From assembly GCA_024760905.1 (NCBI GenBank), contig CM045731.1:23026001-23090000 (forward strand): a stretch of DNA of 64,000 bases, read 5' to 3'. The notes under the pieces are model-generated. The model made no database searches. It had not been told where the DNA came from and worked only from the letters and a program-made list of their open reading frames with translations. Positions within the stretch are counted from its first letter, which is position 1; each line of letters opens with the position of its first letter. A program made the translations under genes and the position numbers. Positions 1 through 12,400 of the stretch are shown in pieces. Origin of the DNA: Plotosus lineatus (Eukaryota > Chordata > Actinopteri > Siluriformes > Plotosidae).

Positions 1-131
1 ATGAGCTCAAGGCCGCTATCGAAGCATCCTGGGCCTCCATAACACCTCAGCAGTGCCACAGGCTGATTGCCTCCATGCCACACCGCATTGAAGCAGTCAT
101 TTCTGCAAAAGGTCTCCCGACCAAGTATTGA
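1..131 (+). CDS. Tc1-like transposase, C-terminal end (partial)
   Basis: Frame 3-131 reads ELKAAIEASWASITPQQCHR..., on to a stop at 129-131. This is the conserved C-terminal tail of Tc1-family transposases, downstream of the DDE catalytic domain, which acts in the nucleus to cut and paste the element. No catalytic residue is inside the window, so activity cannot be judged. The frame stays open to the window edge. Confidence 0.85.
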   Translation, partial: ELKAAIEASWASITPQQCHRLIASMPHRIEAVISAKGLPTKY

Positions 132-405
132 GTGCATAACTGAACATAATTATTTGAAGGTTGACTTTTTGTATGAAAAAACATTTTTTTTATTGGTCGG
201 ATGAAATATGCTAATTTTTTGAGATAGAGATTTTGGGTTTTCATGAGCTGTATGCCAAAATCATCAGTATTAAAACAATAAAACACCTGAAATATTTCAG
301 TTGGTGTGCAATGAACCTAAAATATATGAAAGTTTAATTTTTATCAGTACCTGACAGAAAATAATGAACTTTATCACAATATGCAAATTTTTTGAGAAGG
401 ACTAG
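1..405 (+). mobile_element. Tc1-like transposon, 3' end, cut by window start
   Basis: This is the downstream end of a Tc1/mariner element: the last codons of a transposase, then an AT-rich region ending in an inverted-repeat tip (gaaggactag) followed by TA, the Tc1 target dinucleotide, at 406-407. The same tip in the opposite orientation opens the element at 53013, so the window holds two members of one family. The rest of this copy lies before base 1. Confidence 0.85.
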
Positions 406-407
406 TA

Positions 408-540
408 TATGTATGTGTGTATGTTTGTATTGTATCTATTTTTGCACCCCCTACTGATGGTACCTCAAGAGCCTGTAACAGTGAATTTCTCCATTGTGAG
501 ATTAATAAAGCTGTAGCTTATCTTATCTTATCTTATCTTA
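408..540 (+). repeat. 3' end of a non-LTR element with (TTATC)n tail
   Basis: The stretch tgcaccccctactgatggta through gtgagattaataaagctgta runs into TTATC repeats. The same sequence appears reversed at 36399-36700. Shared 3' sequence plus a short tandem tail is how L2/Rex1-type LINEs end; the clade is my inference. Confidence 0.55.
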
Positions 541-616
541 TTAATTAAACCATTATTAAACATTTTTATTAATACACCTCTCTCTCTCTCTCTCTCGCTC
601 TCTCTTTTTAACACAC
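541..616. repeat. fragment of Tigger-like nonautonomous family plus (CT)n
   Basis: The text around attaaaccattattaaacat followed by a CT run matches the interior of the Tigger-like element at 43970-45337 (near 44200-44275). It abuts an RTE fragment whose first bases are missing. Confidence 0.5.
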
Positions 617-1137
617 AAACCAGTGTCTCTCCCTCACGCCGGTCCCAAGCCCGGATAAATGCAGAGGGTTGCGTCAGGAAGGGCATCCGGCGTAAAACAA
701 ATGCCAAATAAAATATGCGAATCACAAGAAAGAATGACATACCGGCTCAGTCAAGGCCCGGGTTAACAACGACCGCCATCAGTGCTGTCAACCAACAGGG
801 TGCTGATGGAAATTGGATTACTGTTGGTCGAGGCGGGAGGCGTGTCCGTAGGCAGAGAGAGAAGAGGAAAGGCATGAGTCTAGGGCTGAAAGTAGGGACT
901 TTGAATGTTGGAACTATGGCAGGAAAAGATAGAGAGCTGGTTGACATGATGCAGAGGAGGAAGGTGGACATACTGTGTGTTCAGGAGACCAGGTGGAAAG
1001 GTAGCAAGGCTAGAAGCATAGGAGCAGGGTTTAAGCTGTTTTATCATGGTGTGGATGGGAAGAGAAATGGAGTAGAAGTCATCTTGAAGGAGGAGTTTGT
1101 CAGGAATGTTCTTGAAGTGGAAAGAGTGTCAGACAAA
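617..1137 (+). mobile_element. RTE-clade LINE, 5' fragment (5'UTR and start of endonuclease)
   Basis: The fragment starts just inside the family's 5' end (cagtgtctctccctcacgcc) and reads into the endonuclease: GTLNVGTMAGKDRELVDMM, then VCVQETRWKG (APE-type QETRW motif). It stops abruptly near 1137, where the sequence switches to the opposite strand of the same LINE. The clade comes from the APE endonuclease plus FADD-type RT seen in other copies. Confidence 0.8.
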
Positions 1138-2067
1138 GCTCTTCTTTGGTCTTCCTCTAGGCCTTTTGCCTGGTAGTTCCAATCTCAGCATCCCACTATA
1201 CACTATCTCTCCTCTGGTCATGCCCAAACCATCTCAGTCTAGTCTCTCTGACTTTGTCTCCAAAACCTCTTACATGTGCTGTCCCTCTGATGTACTCTTT
1301 ACTCCCAAAGAGAACCCCAACATTTTCATCTCTGCAACCTCCAGCTCTGCCTCCTGTCTTTTCCCCAGGGCCACTGTTTCTAAACCATACAACATCGCTG
1401 GCCTCAACACCATCTTGTACACTTTTCCTTTCATTCTTGCCGATACCCTCCTATCACACCGGAAACTTTTCTCCAACCATTCCAACCTGCCTGCTTCAAC
1501 TTCACCTCTTTTCTATACTCTCCATTGCTCTGGATTGTTGAGCCTAAGTACTAAAAATCCTCCACCTTCTTTATCTCGACTCCCTGTAACCTCACCGTTC
1601 CTCTCAGGTTCTTCTCGTTCACACATATGTATTCTGTCTTACTTAAGCTAACCTTCATTCCCCTCCTTTCCAGGGCATACCTCCACCTCTCTAGATTTTC
1701 CTGCACTTGTTCTCTGCTCTCACTATGATCACAATGTCACCTGCAAACATCATAGTCCATGGGGAATCTTGTCTCACCTCGTCTGTCAGCCTGTCCATCA
1801 CCATCGGAAACAAGAAGGAGCTCAGAGCTGACCCTTGATGCAAGCCTACCGCCACCTTGAACTCTTCTGTCACACTGACAGCACACCTCACCACTGTCTT
1901 ACATCTCTCATACATGTCCTGCACCACTCTAACATACTTCTCTGCCACTCCAGACTTCCTCATACAATACCACAGTTCCTCTCTCGGCACCCTGTCATAT
2001 GCTTTCTCCAGATCCACAAAGGCACAATGCAGCTCCCTCTGACATTCTCTGTACTTCTCTATTAACA
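1138..2067 (-). mobile_element. RTE-clade LINE, inverted RT fragment
   Basis: On the minus strand this encodes the RT palm to C-terminal region with frame breaks: ELHCAFVDLEKAYDRVPREE, then FAGDIVI where other copies read FADDIVI, so the catalytic YXDD-like motif is damaged. The last ~130 bp and the 3' tail are missing. It is head-to-head with the 617-1137 piece. Confidence 0.8.
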
Positions 2068-2808
2068 TTGTACTACAATGAAAATACATTCATTAAATAT
2101 TCATTCTTAGTCCTCAATTACATACTTGTCAACTCTCATGCATCTCCTCCTCAATCTCTCAGGCAAGGTGTCTAAAATCTCACGCCTACAATTATTTCCC
2201 AATACAATTATTTCCCAATTTTATTTATTTTGTTATTTTTTAGGGGTGTAATTTCCATGAGCAAATGCCAAATTACAACTTTTCCAGATTTTAAGACTTC
2301 CGCTTTCCCCCAGTTAGTCCTGTGTTCGCGACATCTTCCCAGACTCAAAGATTGCAAAGAGCTTTTCCTCAGCTAAAACAAAGACTGCATGCATGCTGAA
2401 TGGAGCTGTTGCACCATCCTTTCACTGAGAGTATCTAGTACCATTTAAGTTAATCATTCCCATTGTGACTAAGGTGTCAAATCTTTTGAGTACTTAACTG
2501 TGTGCTGTGTGCACACAAATATAACACTGCATTAGTGTTACAGTGTGCATCCAGTCCAATAGTGTTCATTTTCATTGTTGGTTGCAAAACATTGCTGCAT
2601 ATAATACATGCCATCTATAAGCTAAGACAGAAAACATTATTATGAAGAATTATTTGGATAAAACTTCAAAAAAGAGAAATGTTACAAGTAATACTTTACT
2701 TTAGCCAACTTTATTTTTGATATATGTTATTAGTTCACAATTCATATTTCATTAGTTCTTTCATTGAAGATTTCATTTACATTACATTATTAAATCTTAG
2801 TGTGTAAT
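2068..2808. other. AT-rich intergenic DNA, nothing recognised
   Basis: No open frame with recognisable motifs and no repeat shared with the rest of the window. Confidence 0.5.
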
Positions 2809-2827
2809 TTTGTATTTTTCTCCCTAT

Positions 2828-4700
2828 TTTCTTTTTTTCCTTTCGGCTTTTCCCTTCAGGTGTCGCCACAGCGAATCATCTGCCTCCATCTCACCCTATC
2901 CTTTGCAGCTTCTTCTCTTATACCAGCTACCTTCATGTCCTGCTTCACTACATCCATGAATCGTCTCTTTGGTCTTCCTCTAGGCCTTCTGCCTGGTAGT
3001 TCCAACCTCAGCATCCTACTACCAACATACTCACTATCCCTCCTGTGTACATGTCCAAACCATGTCAATCTAGCCTCTCTGACTTTGTCTCCAAAACGCC
3101 TTACATGTGCTGTCCCGCTGATGTGCTCATTCCTGATCCTATCCATCCTCTTACTCCCAAAGAGAACCTCAACATTTTCATCTCTGCTACCTCCAGCTCT
3201 GCCTCCTGTCTTTTCCCCAGGGCCACTGTTTCTAAACCATACAACATCGCTGGCCTTACCACCGTCTTGTACCTTTCATTTCATGTTCCTTTCATTCTTG
3301 CCGATACCCTCCTATCACACATCACTCCGGACACTTTTCTCCAACCATTCCAACCTGCCTGCACACGCTTCTTCACCTCTTTTCCACACTCTCCACTTCT
3401 CTGGATTGTTGACCCGAGGTACTTAAAATCCTCCACCTTCCTTATCTCTTCTCCCTGTAAACTCACCATTCCTCTTGGGTCCTTCTCATTCACACACATG
3501 TATTCTGTTTTACTGAGGCTAACCTTCATTCCCCTCCTTTCCAGGGCATACCTCCACCTCTCTAGATTTTCCTGCACTTGTTCTCTGCTCTCACTACAGA
3601 TCACAATGTCATCTGCAAACATCATAGTCCATGGAGATTCTTGTCTAACCTCATCTGTCAGCCTGTCCATCACCATAGCAAACAAGAAGGGGCTCAGAGC
3701 TGACCCTTGATGCAGTCCCATGTCCACCTTGAACTCTTCTGTCACACCGACAGCACACCTCACCATTGACTTACATCTCTCATACATGTCCTGCACCACT
3801 CTAACATACTTCTCTGCCACTCCAGACTTCCTCATACAATACCACAGTTCCTCTCTCGGCACCCTGTCATATGCTTTCTCCAGATCCCCAAAGGCACAAT
3901 GCAGCCGCCTGACCTTCTCTGTACTTCTCTATTAACATCCTCAAGGCAAACACTGCATCTGTGGTGCTCTTTCTTGGCATGAAACCAAACTGTTGTTCAC
4001 AAATGCTGACTTCTGCCCTTAGTCTAGCTTCCACTATTCTTTCCCATAACTTCATCGTATGGCTCATCAACTTTATCCCTCTGTAGTTGCCACAACTCTG
4101 CACGTCTCCCTTGTTCTTAAAAATGGGCACCATCACACTTCTTCTCCATTCCTCTGGCATCCTCTCACTCTCTCAGACCTTGTTGAATGTTCTTGTCAGG
4201 AAATCTACTGCTACCTCTCCTAGACACTTCCATACCTCCACCGGTATGTCATCAGCACCAACTGCCTTTCCATTCTTCATTCTCTTCAATGCCCTCCTCA
4301 CTTCATCATTTTCTCCGTCTTTACTTTCCTACCGAGCATACAAGTCATCACACGCCCTCTGTTTGGCCTTTGACACTGCTACCTTCGCCTTACGCTGTGT
4401 CTCCCTGTACTCCTGTTTACTCTCTTCGGTCCTCTCAATGTCCCACTTCTTCTTAGCTAATCTCTTCCTTTGTACACACTCCTGCACTTCCTCATTCCAC
4501 CACCAAGTCTCCTTATCTACTCTCCTTCCAGATGACACACTAAGTACTCTCTTACCTGTCTCCCTGATCACATTTGCTGTAGTTGTCGAGTCATCTGGAA
4601 GCACTTCCTGGCCACCCAAAGCCTGTTTCAACTCCTCCTTGAAGACAACATGACACTCTTCCTTTTTCAGCTTTCACCACTTTGTCTTCTGCTCTGCCTT
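2828..4700 (-). mobile_element. RTE-clade LINE, 5'-truncated insertion with target duplication
   Basis: The minus-strand copy carries the family 3' end (tcgccacagcgaatcatctg on the plus strand), the C-terminal domain, RT with FADDIV (RC of 3590-3640) and the linker up to about AKAEQK. Target duplications tgtatttttctccctat lie at 2811-2827 and 4701-4717, so this is a clean target-primed insertion. Part of the linker is deleted near 4310-4330, and the reading frame is broken several times. Confidence 0.88.
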
Positions 4701-4717
4701 TGTATTTTTCTCCCTAT

Positions 4718-4979
4718 GTCTGTGTTTAATCATTACATATAAAACTCGTATGAAATGGCTTAAAAATCACTCTTAAAACCCTTCAAAACCAAAAATTTCT
4801 GGGCACACATAACCCTCACCCGCCCACCACCAGGGCGTCGCCCTGGACCTGACCGGGGGCTGCGCCCCCTGAACCCCTGCTTCTCACTCTTTATTATTAT
4901 TAGGGGTTGACAGCTAAGCAATTATTTATTATTTTTATTAACTAGCTGATGGAGTATATGGAGAAATTTCTTGACTGTG

Positions 4980-5012
<33 letters not shown>

Positions 5013-5039
5013 CAGACATTGATAATCTTTATGTTCTTA
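4718..5039. other. intergenic: GC-rich patch and (AT)n microsatellite
   Basis: Positions 4805-4885 form a GC-rich, self-complementary patch (for example gggggctgcgccccctgaac) in AT-rich surroundings. An (AT)n run occupies 4980-5009. No gene is seen. Confidence 0.5.
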
Positions 5040-5640
5040 TGTTTACAGATGTGTCTCATCAGTTTCAGATACTGTTCTCCTACTCCAGAAGAAGATTCTA
5101 GGCTTAGAACAGTTTTGCCAATTTATCTGAATAAATATTAATACAGACAAGACTAAAGTTATTGTTGAGAAACAATGGACCTCTGAGACATGATGAAAAG
5201 TGGTTTATTTTTCATTAAAGGCTGGAAGTTGTTTCTTTTTACAGGTATTTAGGTTTAGTGCTCACACCTAGACTACTCGGACCACTCTTGCCACTCAAGC
5301 CAATAAAGCCCTTATGGCTATTCATAGATATCAAACAAGAGTGGACTATTTGTCATGCGTAATTTTTTTTTTTAATAATTGATGCACCGGTTAAACATAT
5401 CTTTTGTTATGGCTCAGAAATTTGTGGTGTTACATATTGTAAAATTATCGAACAAATCCAAATAAACATGCAAACATTTCCTCAAATTAGCAAAAGTACA
5501 TGTAACATGTTCTTGGACAATGTGGCCGCTATTCAGCTCTCAAGATATTGGGGATACAGATTATGTTATTGCTGTATTTAAGTAAAGACATATAAAGAAT
5601 AATTGATAAACTATTTCCCCTTTAATCAGACTTGAAAGCT
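5040..5640 (+). pseudogene. decayed non-LTR reverse transcriptase C-terminal region
   Basis: Read with several frame changes, the plus strand gives INTDKTKVIV, then YLGLVLTPRLL, then CYGSEIW and IEQIQINMQTF. These are in the order expected after the RT palm of LINE proteins (KT-V-F..., YLG, Y-G-E-W). This is not the RTE family that dominates the window; the clade is unassigned. Stops and frameshifts make it a relic. Confidence 0.55.
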
Positions 5641-5677
5641 TCAGCAGGATGGCATTACCCTTCAATTTTCTGTTCCT

Positions 5678-7221
5678 TCAATATGGTGGAAAATTCTGGC
5701 TAATTTGGATGGAAAAACTTTGTTCCAGTCCTTCTCCAGTCTTAGATGTGGATATTGAGTAAGGGAATGAATCTTCCACTTCCATGTCTTCTTCTAATTG
5801 TTCTGGATTCAAGCAGATAGGATTGCTCACAGCCGGAAAGTAAGGCTTCGATCCTGTTCCTTCTCCAGTCTCAGGTATGCGCATAGAATAAGTGCTCGCC
5901 TCTTCCACTTCCATTTCCTCCTCTGACTGTATTGGATTCAAGTAGTTATGATTTCTTGTAGTTGGGAAGTTAGTGTTTTCTCCTGTTCCTATACCAGTCT
6001 CAGATATGGATATAGAGTAATTGTCTGTTTGCCCCACTTTCATGTCCAGCTCTGAGTGTCCGGGATTTGAGCAGATAGGATTGCTCACAGCCGGAAAGTA
6101 AGGCTTCGATCCTGTTCCTTCTCCAGTCTCAGGTATGCACATAGAATAAGTGCTCGCCTCTTCCACTTCCATTTCCTCCTCTGACTGTATTGGATTCAAG
6201 TAGTTATGATTTCTTGTAGTTGGGAAGTTAGTGTTTTCTCCTGTTCCTATACCAGTCTCAGATATGGATATAGAGTAATTGTCTGTTTGCCCCACTTTCA
6301 TGTCCAGCTCTGAGTGTCCGGGATTTGAGCAGATAGGATTGCTCACAGCCGGAAAGTAAGGCTTCGATCCTGTTCCTTCTCCAGTCTCAGGTATGCGCAT
6401 AGAATAAGTGCTCGCCTCTTCCACTTCCATTTCCTCCTCTGACTGTATTGGATTCAAGTAGTTATGATTTCTTGTAGTTGGGAAGTTAGTGTTTTCTCCT
6501 GTTCCTATACCAGTCTCAGATATGGATATAGAGTAATTGTCTGTTTGCCCCACTTTCATGTCCAGCTCTGAGTGTCCGGGATTTGAGCAGATAGGATTGC
6601 TCACAGCCGGAAAGTAAGGCTTCGATCCTGTTCCTTCTCCAGTCTCAGGTATGCACATAGAATAAGTGCTCACTTCTTCCACTTCCATGTCCTTCTCTGA
6701 CTGTCCTGGATTCGAGTAGATATGACTGCTTATAGTTGGAAAATTTGAGTTTTCTCCTGTTCCTATACCAGTCTCAGTTATGGGTAGAGAGCAATTGTCT
6801 GTTTGCCCCACTTTCATGTCCAGCTCTGCGTGTCCGGGATTTGAGCAGATAGGATTGCTCACAGCCGGAAAGTAAGGCTTCGATCCTGTTCCTTCTCCAG
6901 TCTCAGGTATGCACATAGAATAAGTGCTCACTTCTTCCACTTCCATGTCCTTCTCTGACTGTCCTGGATTCAAGTAGATATGACTGCTTATAGTTGGAAA
7001 ATTTGAGTTTTCTCCTGTTCCTATACCAGTCTCAGTTATGGGTATAGAGCAATTGTCTGTTTGCCCCACTTTTATGTCCAACTCTGACTGTCTGGGATTC
7101 GAGCAGATAGGATTGCTCACAGCTGGAAAGTAAGGCTTTGCTCCTGTTCCTTCTCCAGTCTCAGGTATGGGGATAGAATAAGTGTTCGCTTCTTCCACTT
7201 CCATGTCCTCCTCTAACTGTC
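5678..7221 (-). CDS. unnamed repeat-tailed gene, terminal exon (repeat array)
   Basis: Acceptor ttaacatcttccag; the first two bases complete a Gly codon to read PGQLEEDMEVEE, the same phrase that starts each repeat. A single 514-codon frame runs to TGA at 5680-5678. The array stays in frame throughout, which argues for coding constraint. Confidence 0.85.
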
Positions 7222-9434
7222 CTGGAAGATGTTAAAAACTTTATTACATCTCCATGCAGATAAACATTGACAAGTATAAGTTGAAGTGAGAGTTAATGAG
7301 CTATCTTTTTGCATGTACTAATCTATTCTATTTGACCAGTTCATGGACTGATGTTCATTCATTCATCCATTTTCTAAGCAGCTTAGTCCCAATTAGGGTC
7401 ACGGGTAGAGGCTAGTGCCTCTCTCTGCTGACTCTGGGAGAAGGAGGGTTACACCCCAGACAGCCTGCCAGGCCATCGCAGGGCCAACACACACAGACAC
7501 ACACACACACCAACCATTCATACTCATATCTAGGGGTGATTTATCAAAGCCTCCAATTTTCCTACTGTTCATGTTTTTAGACCATGGGAGAAACCCATAG
7601 TTATCAGATGGAACCCATGCAAGCACGAAAAGAACATGTAAATAACTCATAGAAATACCTGAGCTGGGAATTTAACACATGCCTTCATTCTGTGAGGGAG
7701 ATGTGCTAGCGACAGACGTAAGATAATTTATCTGTGATGAGTAAAGTTGTACCAAGGGTGGTGAGATTCCCTTTACATATACATACAACAGGAACATGAA
7801 CACTCTACACACTCACTTTGCATTTTTCCTAGTTTTTGCCTAAAAACCAGAAATTTAAATTGAGTAATGGAATGGATATTCCACTTTTATATTTTCCACT
7901 GACTGTCCTGGAACCAAGTAGATGGAAATGCTTTTAGCTGGAAAAATATATATATTTTAAAATTCCTGTTTCAATTCTAAGATGACCTTTGTAGGATTAT
8001 GCGGTTGAGCAAATGAGTAAATGATACTCTGCTAGATAGATCTATGAAAAAAATATTTCAAAACAAAGGAGCTTTGAAGAACAGATTACCCCAGACAGTT
8101 AAAAATATAGCTCCATGTTTTCTGACAACTGTACAAGGTGAGATGATGAGAGTGAGAGACAGTTGTATTTATATAAAGTCCTAGGTCACACGTAACATGT
8201 GCACAAGAATGTATGCAGTTGACCATCACTCCCGTGGGTGGTTCACAACAGTTAAAAAAATATAGTCGTAAATGGAATGAGATCAGCAGTTACCAGGTAT
8301 GTATTCTTGCTCTTGGGATATGTTGACATATACAGCCAAAATAATTGCATGATCTTTAAAGCTGTCTAGGTTGAAAGGTTGAAAAGAGGGCTTGTTTTCA
8401 TCGTTGTCGTAAAGATGCCAATTTTCCTCGTAAGACTTGAAGCACATAGTCATGTGATTTTCTTTCCCAAGCAGCAGAAACTGACGTTCAAAAATCCTAA
8501 ATGAAAAATAAAACAGTATGAGTGACACAGTCTGTCTGTCTGTCTTCTGTCTTCCTTTCGGCTGTTTTCCCTTTTTTACTCAGGAGTCGCCACAGCAAAT
8601 CATCTGATTCGCACGTTTGATTTGGCAGAGGTTTTACGTTGGATGCCCTTCCTGTCACAACCCTTTTTAGCAAGGGACAGAAACACGCTGATGATTTTGC
8701 AGCCTACTCTTTTTACGAAAGTCAGCAATGGTTCTTTTACATGCCTCTCACCATAGACAGTGAGAGACATGGCCCGCCTTTGATAACCCAGTTAGCTGCA
8801 CTGGGGAGGACAGTGACAACCTTGTGGAGAGTGGGACTCAAACCCCCAACCTTTGGCTCAGCGATCCAGTGCCCTATACCACTAGACCATCACTGCCCCG
8901 TTAGTGTCAAAGTGTCGAAGTGATGAAAAAGAAATCTACAGGTTCAAACCTCAGAATTATTATCACCATTCACCATTCACATAACGAATACTTGACACAT
9001 GATAAAATGTTACCATTAAGTTATCAGTAATTCTCTTTTTCTCATCTCATCTCATCTTCTTCCGCTTATTCCAGGGTTGGGTCACGGGGGCATGACGAGG
9101 AGGATAGGAGTAACGAGGATGGATAGGATCAAGAATGAGTACATCAGAGGGACAGCACATGTTAGAGGTTTTGGAGACAAAGTCAGAGAGGTGAGATTGA
9201 GATGGTTTGGACATGTACACAGGAGAGATAGTGAATATATTGGTAGTAGGATGCTGAGGTTAGAACTACCAGGCAAAAGGCCTAGAGGAAGACCAAAGAG
9301 AAGATTTATGGATGTGGTGAAGGAGAACATGAAGGTAGTTGGAGTAAGAGTACAAGATGCAGAGGATAGGGTGAGATGGAGGCAGATAATTCGCTGTGGC
9401 GACCCCTGAAGGGAAAAGCCGAAAAGAAGAGAAG

Positions 9435-9479
<45 letters not shown>

Positions 9480-12400
9480 TGGTATGAAAAAGTATCTGAA
9501 CCTTTTGGAATTTCTCACATTTCTGCATAAACTCACCATCAAATGAAATCTTATTTTTGTCAAAATCACACAGATGAAAAAACAGTGTCTGCCTTAACTA
9601 AAACCACCCAAACATTTATAGGTTTTCATATTTTAATGAGGATAGCATGCAAACAATGACAGAAGGGGAAGGAATAAGTAACTGAACCATCACATTTAAT
9701 ATTTTGTACCCCCCCACATTTGGCAGCAATAACTTCAACCAGAGGCTTCCTATAGCTGCAGATCAGTCTGGCACATTGATCAGGACTAATCTTGGCCCAT
9801 TCCTCTTTACAAAACTGCTGTAGTTCGGTCAGATTCCTGGGATGTCTGGCATGAATCGCTGTCTTGAGGTCATGCCCCAGCATCTCACTGGGGTTCAAGT
9901 CTGGACTTTGACTTGGCCACTCCAGAACGTGTATTTTGTTCTTCTGAAACCATTCTGAAGTTGATTTACTTCTGTATTTTGGATCATTGTCTTGTTGCAG
10001 CATCCATCCTCTTTTTAGCTTCAACTGTCTGACAGACGGCCTCAGGTTTTCCTGCAAAACATCCTGATAAACTTTTGAATTCATTTTTCCATTAATGATT
10101 GCAAGTTGTCCAGGCCCCGAGGCAGCAAAACAGCCCCAAACCATGATGCACCCTCCACCATGCTTCACGGTGGGGATGAGGTGTTGATGTTGGTGAGCTG
10201 TTCCATTTTTCCTCCTCACATGATGTTGTGTATTCCTCCCAAACAATTCAACTTTGGTTCCATCAGTCCACAAAATATTTTGCCAAAACTTCTGTGGAGT
10301 GTCCAAGTGCCTTTTTGCGAACATTAAACGAGCAACAATGTTTTTTTTTAGACAGCAGTGGCTTCCTCCTTGGAGTCCTCCCTTGAACACCATTCTTGGC
10401 CATTGTTTTACATTACATATAGTTAATGAGTGCACAGAGATATTGGACTGTGCCAGTGATTTCTGGAAGTCTTTAGCAGATACTCTAGGGTTTTTTTTTT
10501 TTACCTCTCTGAGTATTCTGTGCTGAACTCTTGGCGTCATCTTTCGTGGACGGCCACTCCTTGGGAGAGAAGCAACAGTGCCAAACTCTCTCCATTTGTA
10601 GACAACTTCTCTGACTGTCGATTGATGAACATCCAGACTTTTAGAGATGGTTTTGTATCCTTTCCCAGCTTTATACAAATCAGCAATTCTTGATCGCAGG
10701 TCTTCAGACAGCTCTTTTGAGTGAGCCATGGTGCACATCAGACACTGCTTCTCATCAAGACAATTCTTCCCAGGTGTGTGTTTTATAGTGGGCAGGGCAG
10801 CTTTAAGCCACTCATCAGTGATTGGGCACAAACCTGACTTAATTTGTTTGGTAAAAATTGGTTTCAATTGCTCTTTAAGTCTCCTTAGACAGAGGGTTCA
10901 GTTACTTATTCCTCCTCCTTCTGTCATTGTTTGCATGCTATCCTCATTAAAATATGAAAACCTATAAATGTTTGGGTGGTTTTAGTTAAAGCAGACACTG
11001 TTTTTTCATATAAATGCAGCCATGAGGTGGGGGTGGGGGGGGCACTAACCAGTGTCTCTCCCCCTCATGCCGGTCCCAAGCCCGGAGAAATGCAGAGGGT
11101 TGTGTCAGGAACGGCATCCGACGTAAAACCAATGCTAAATATTTATGATGCAAATCAGAAGTATTACCCCCATACCGGATCGGTCGAGGCCCGGGTTAAC
11201 AACGACCACCATCAGTGCTGTCAATCAACAGGGTGCTGATGGAAATTGGACTACTGTTGGTCGAAGACGTCGAAGAAGGAGAGGTGGGAGGCGTGTCCGT
11301 AGGCAGAGACAGAAGAGGAAAGGCATGAGTCTAGGACTGAGAGTGGGGACTTTGAATGTTGGAACTATGCAAAGAAAAGGTAGAGAGCTGGCTGACATGA
11401 TGCAGAGGAGGAAAGTGGACATACTGTGTGTTCAGGAGACCAGGTGGAAAGGTAGCAAAGCTAAAAGCTTAGGAGCAGGGTTTAAGCTATTTTATCACGG
11501 TGTGGATGGGAAGAGAAATGGAGCAGGAGTCATCTTGAAGGAGGAGTTTGTCAGGAATGTTCTAAAAGTGAAAAGAGTGTCAGACAGAGTGATGAGTCTC
11601 AAGTTAGAAATTGAAGGTGTAATGCTCAATGTTGTTAGTGCTTATGCCCCACAGGCAGGATGTGAGCTTGAAGAGAAGGAGAGATTCTGGAGGGAGTTAG
11701 ATGAAGTGATGCAGAGTACCCCCAGAGGTGAAAGAGTGGTCATTGGTGCAGACTTCAATGGACATGTTGGTGCAGGCAACAGAGGGGACGAGGAAGTGAT
11801 GGGCAGGTTTGGTATCCAGGACAGGAACGCAGAAGGACAGATGTTGATAGATTTTGCAAAAAGGATGGAAATGGCTGTGGTGAATACTTTCTTCCAGAAA
11901 AAACAGGAGCATAAGGTGACTTATAAAAGTGGAGGTAGGAGCACACAGGTAGACTACATCTTGTGCAGGCGATGTAATTTAAAGGAAGTCAGTGACTGCA
12001 AAGTCATAGTGGGTGAGCGTGTTGCCAAACAGCATAGGATGGTGGTGTGCAGGATGACTCTGATGGTGAGAAAGGTGAAAAAGGCAAAAGCAGAGCAGAA
12101 GACAAAATGGTGGAAGCTGAAAAAGGAAGAGTGTCGTGTTTGTCTTCAAGGAGGAGTTGAAACAGGCTTTGGGTGGCCAGGAAGTGCTTCCAAATGACTG
12201 GACAACCACAGCAAATGTGATCAGGGATACAGGTAGGCGAGTACTTGGTGTGTCCTCTGGAAGGAAAGTAGATAAGGAGACTTGGTGGTGGAATGAGGAA
12301 GTGCAGGAGTGTGTACAAAGGAAGAGGTTAGCTAAGAAGAAGTGGGACATTGAGAGGACCGAAGAGAGTAAACAGGAGTACAGGGAGACACAGCGTAAGG

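Noticed and set aside
4805..4885. Bacterial contamination
   Set aside because: Only about 80 bp differ in composition, and flanks are ordinary fish repeats; kept as a finding rather than a contamination call.
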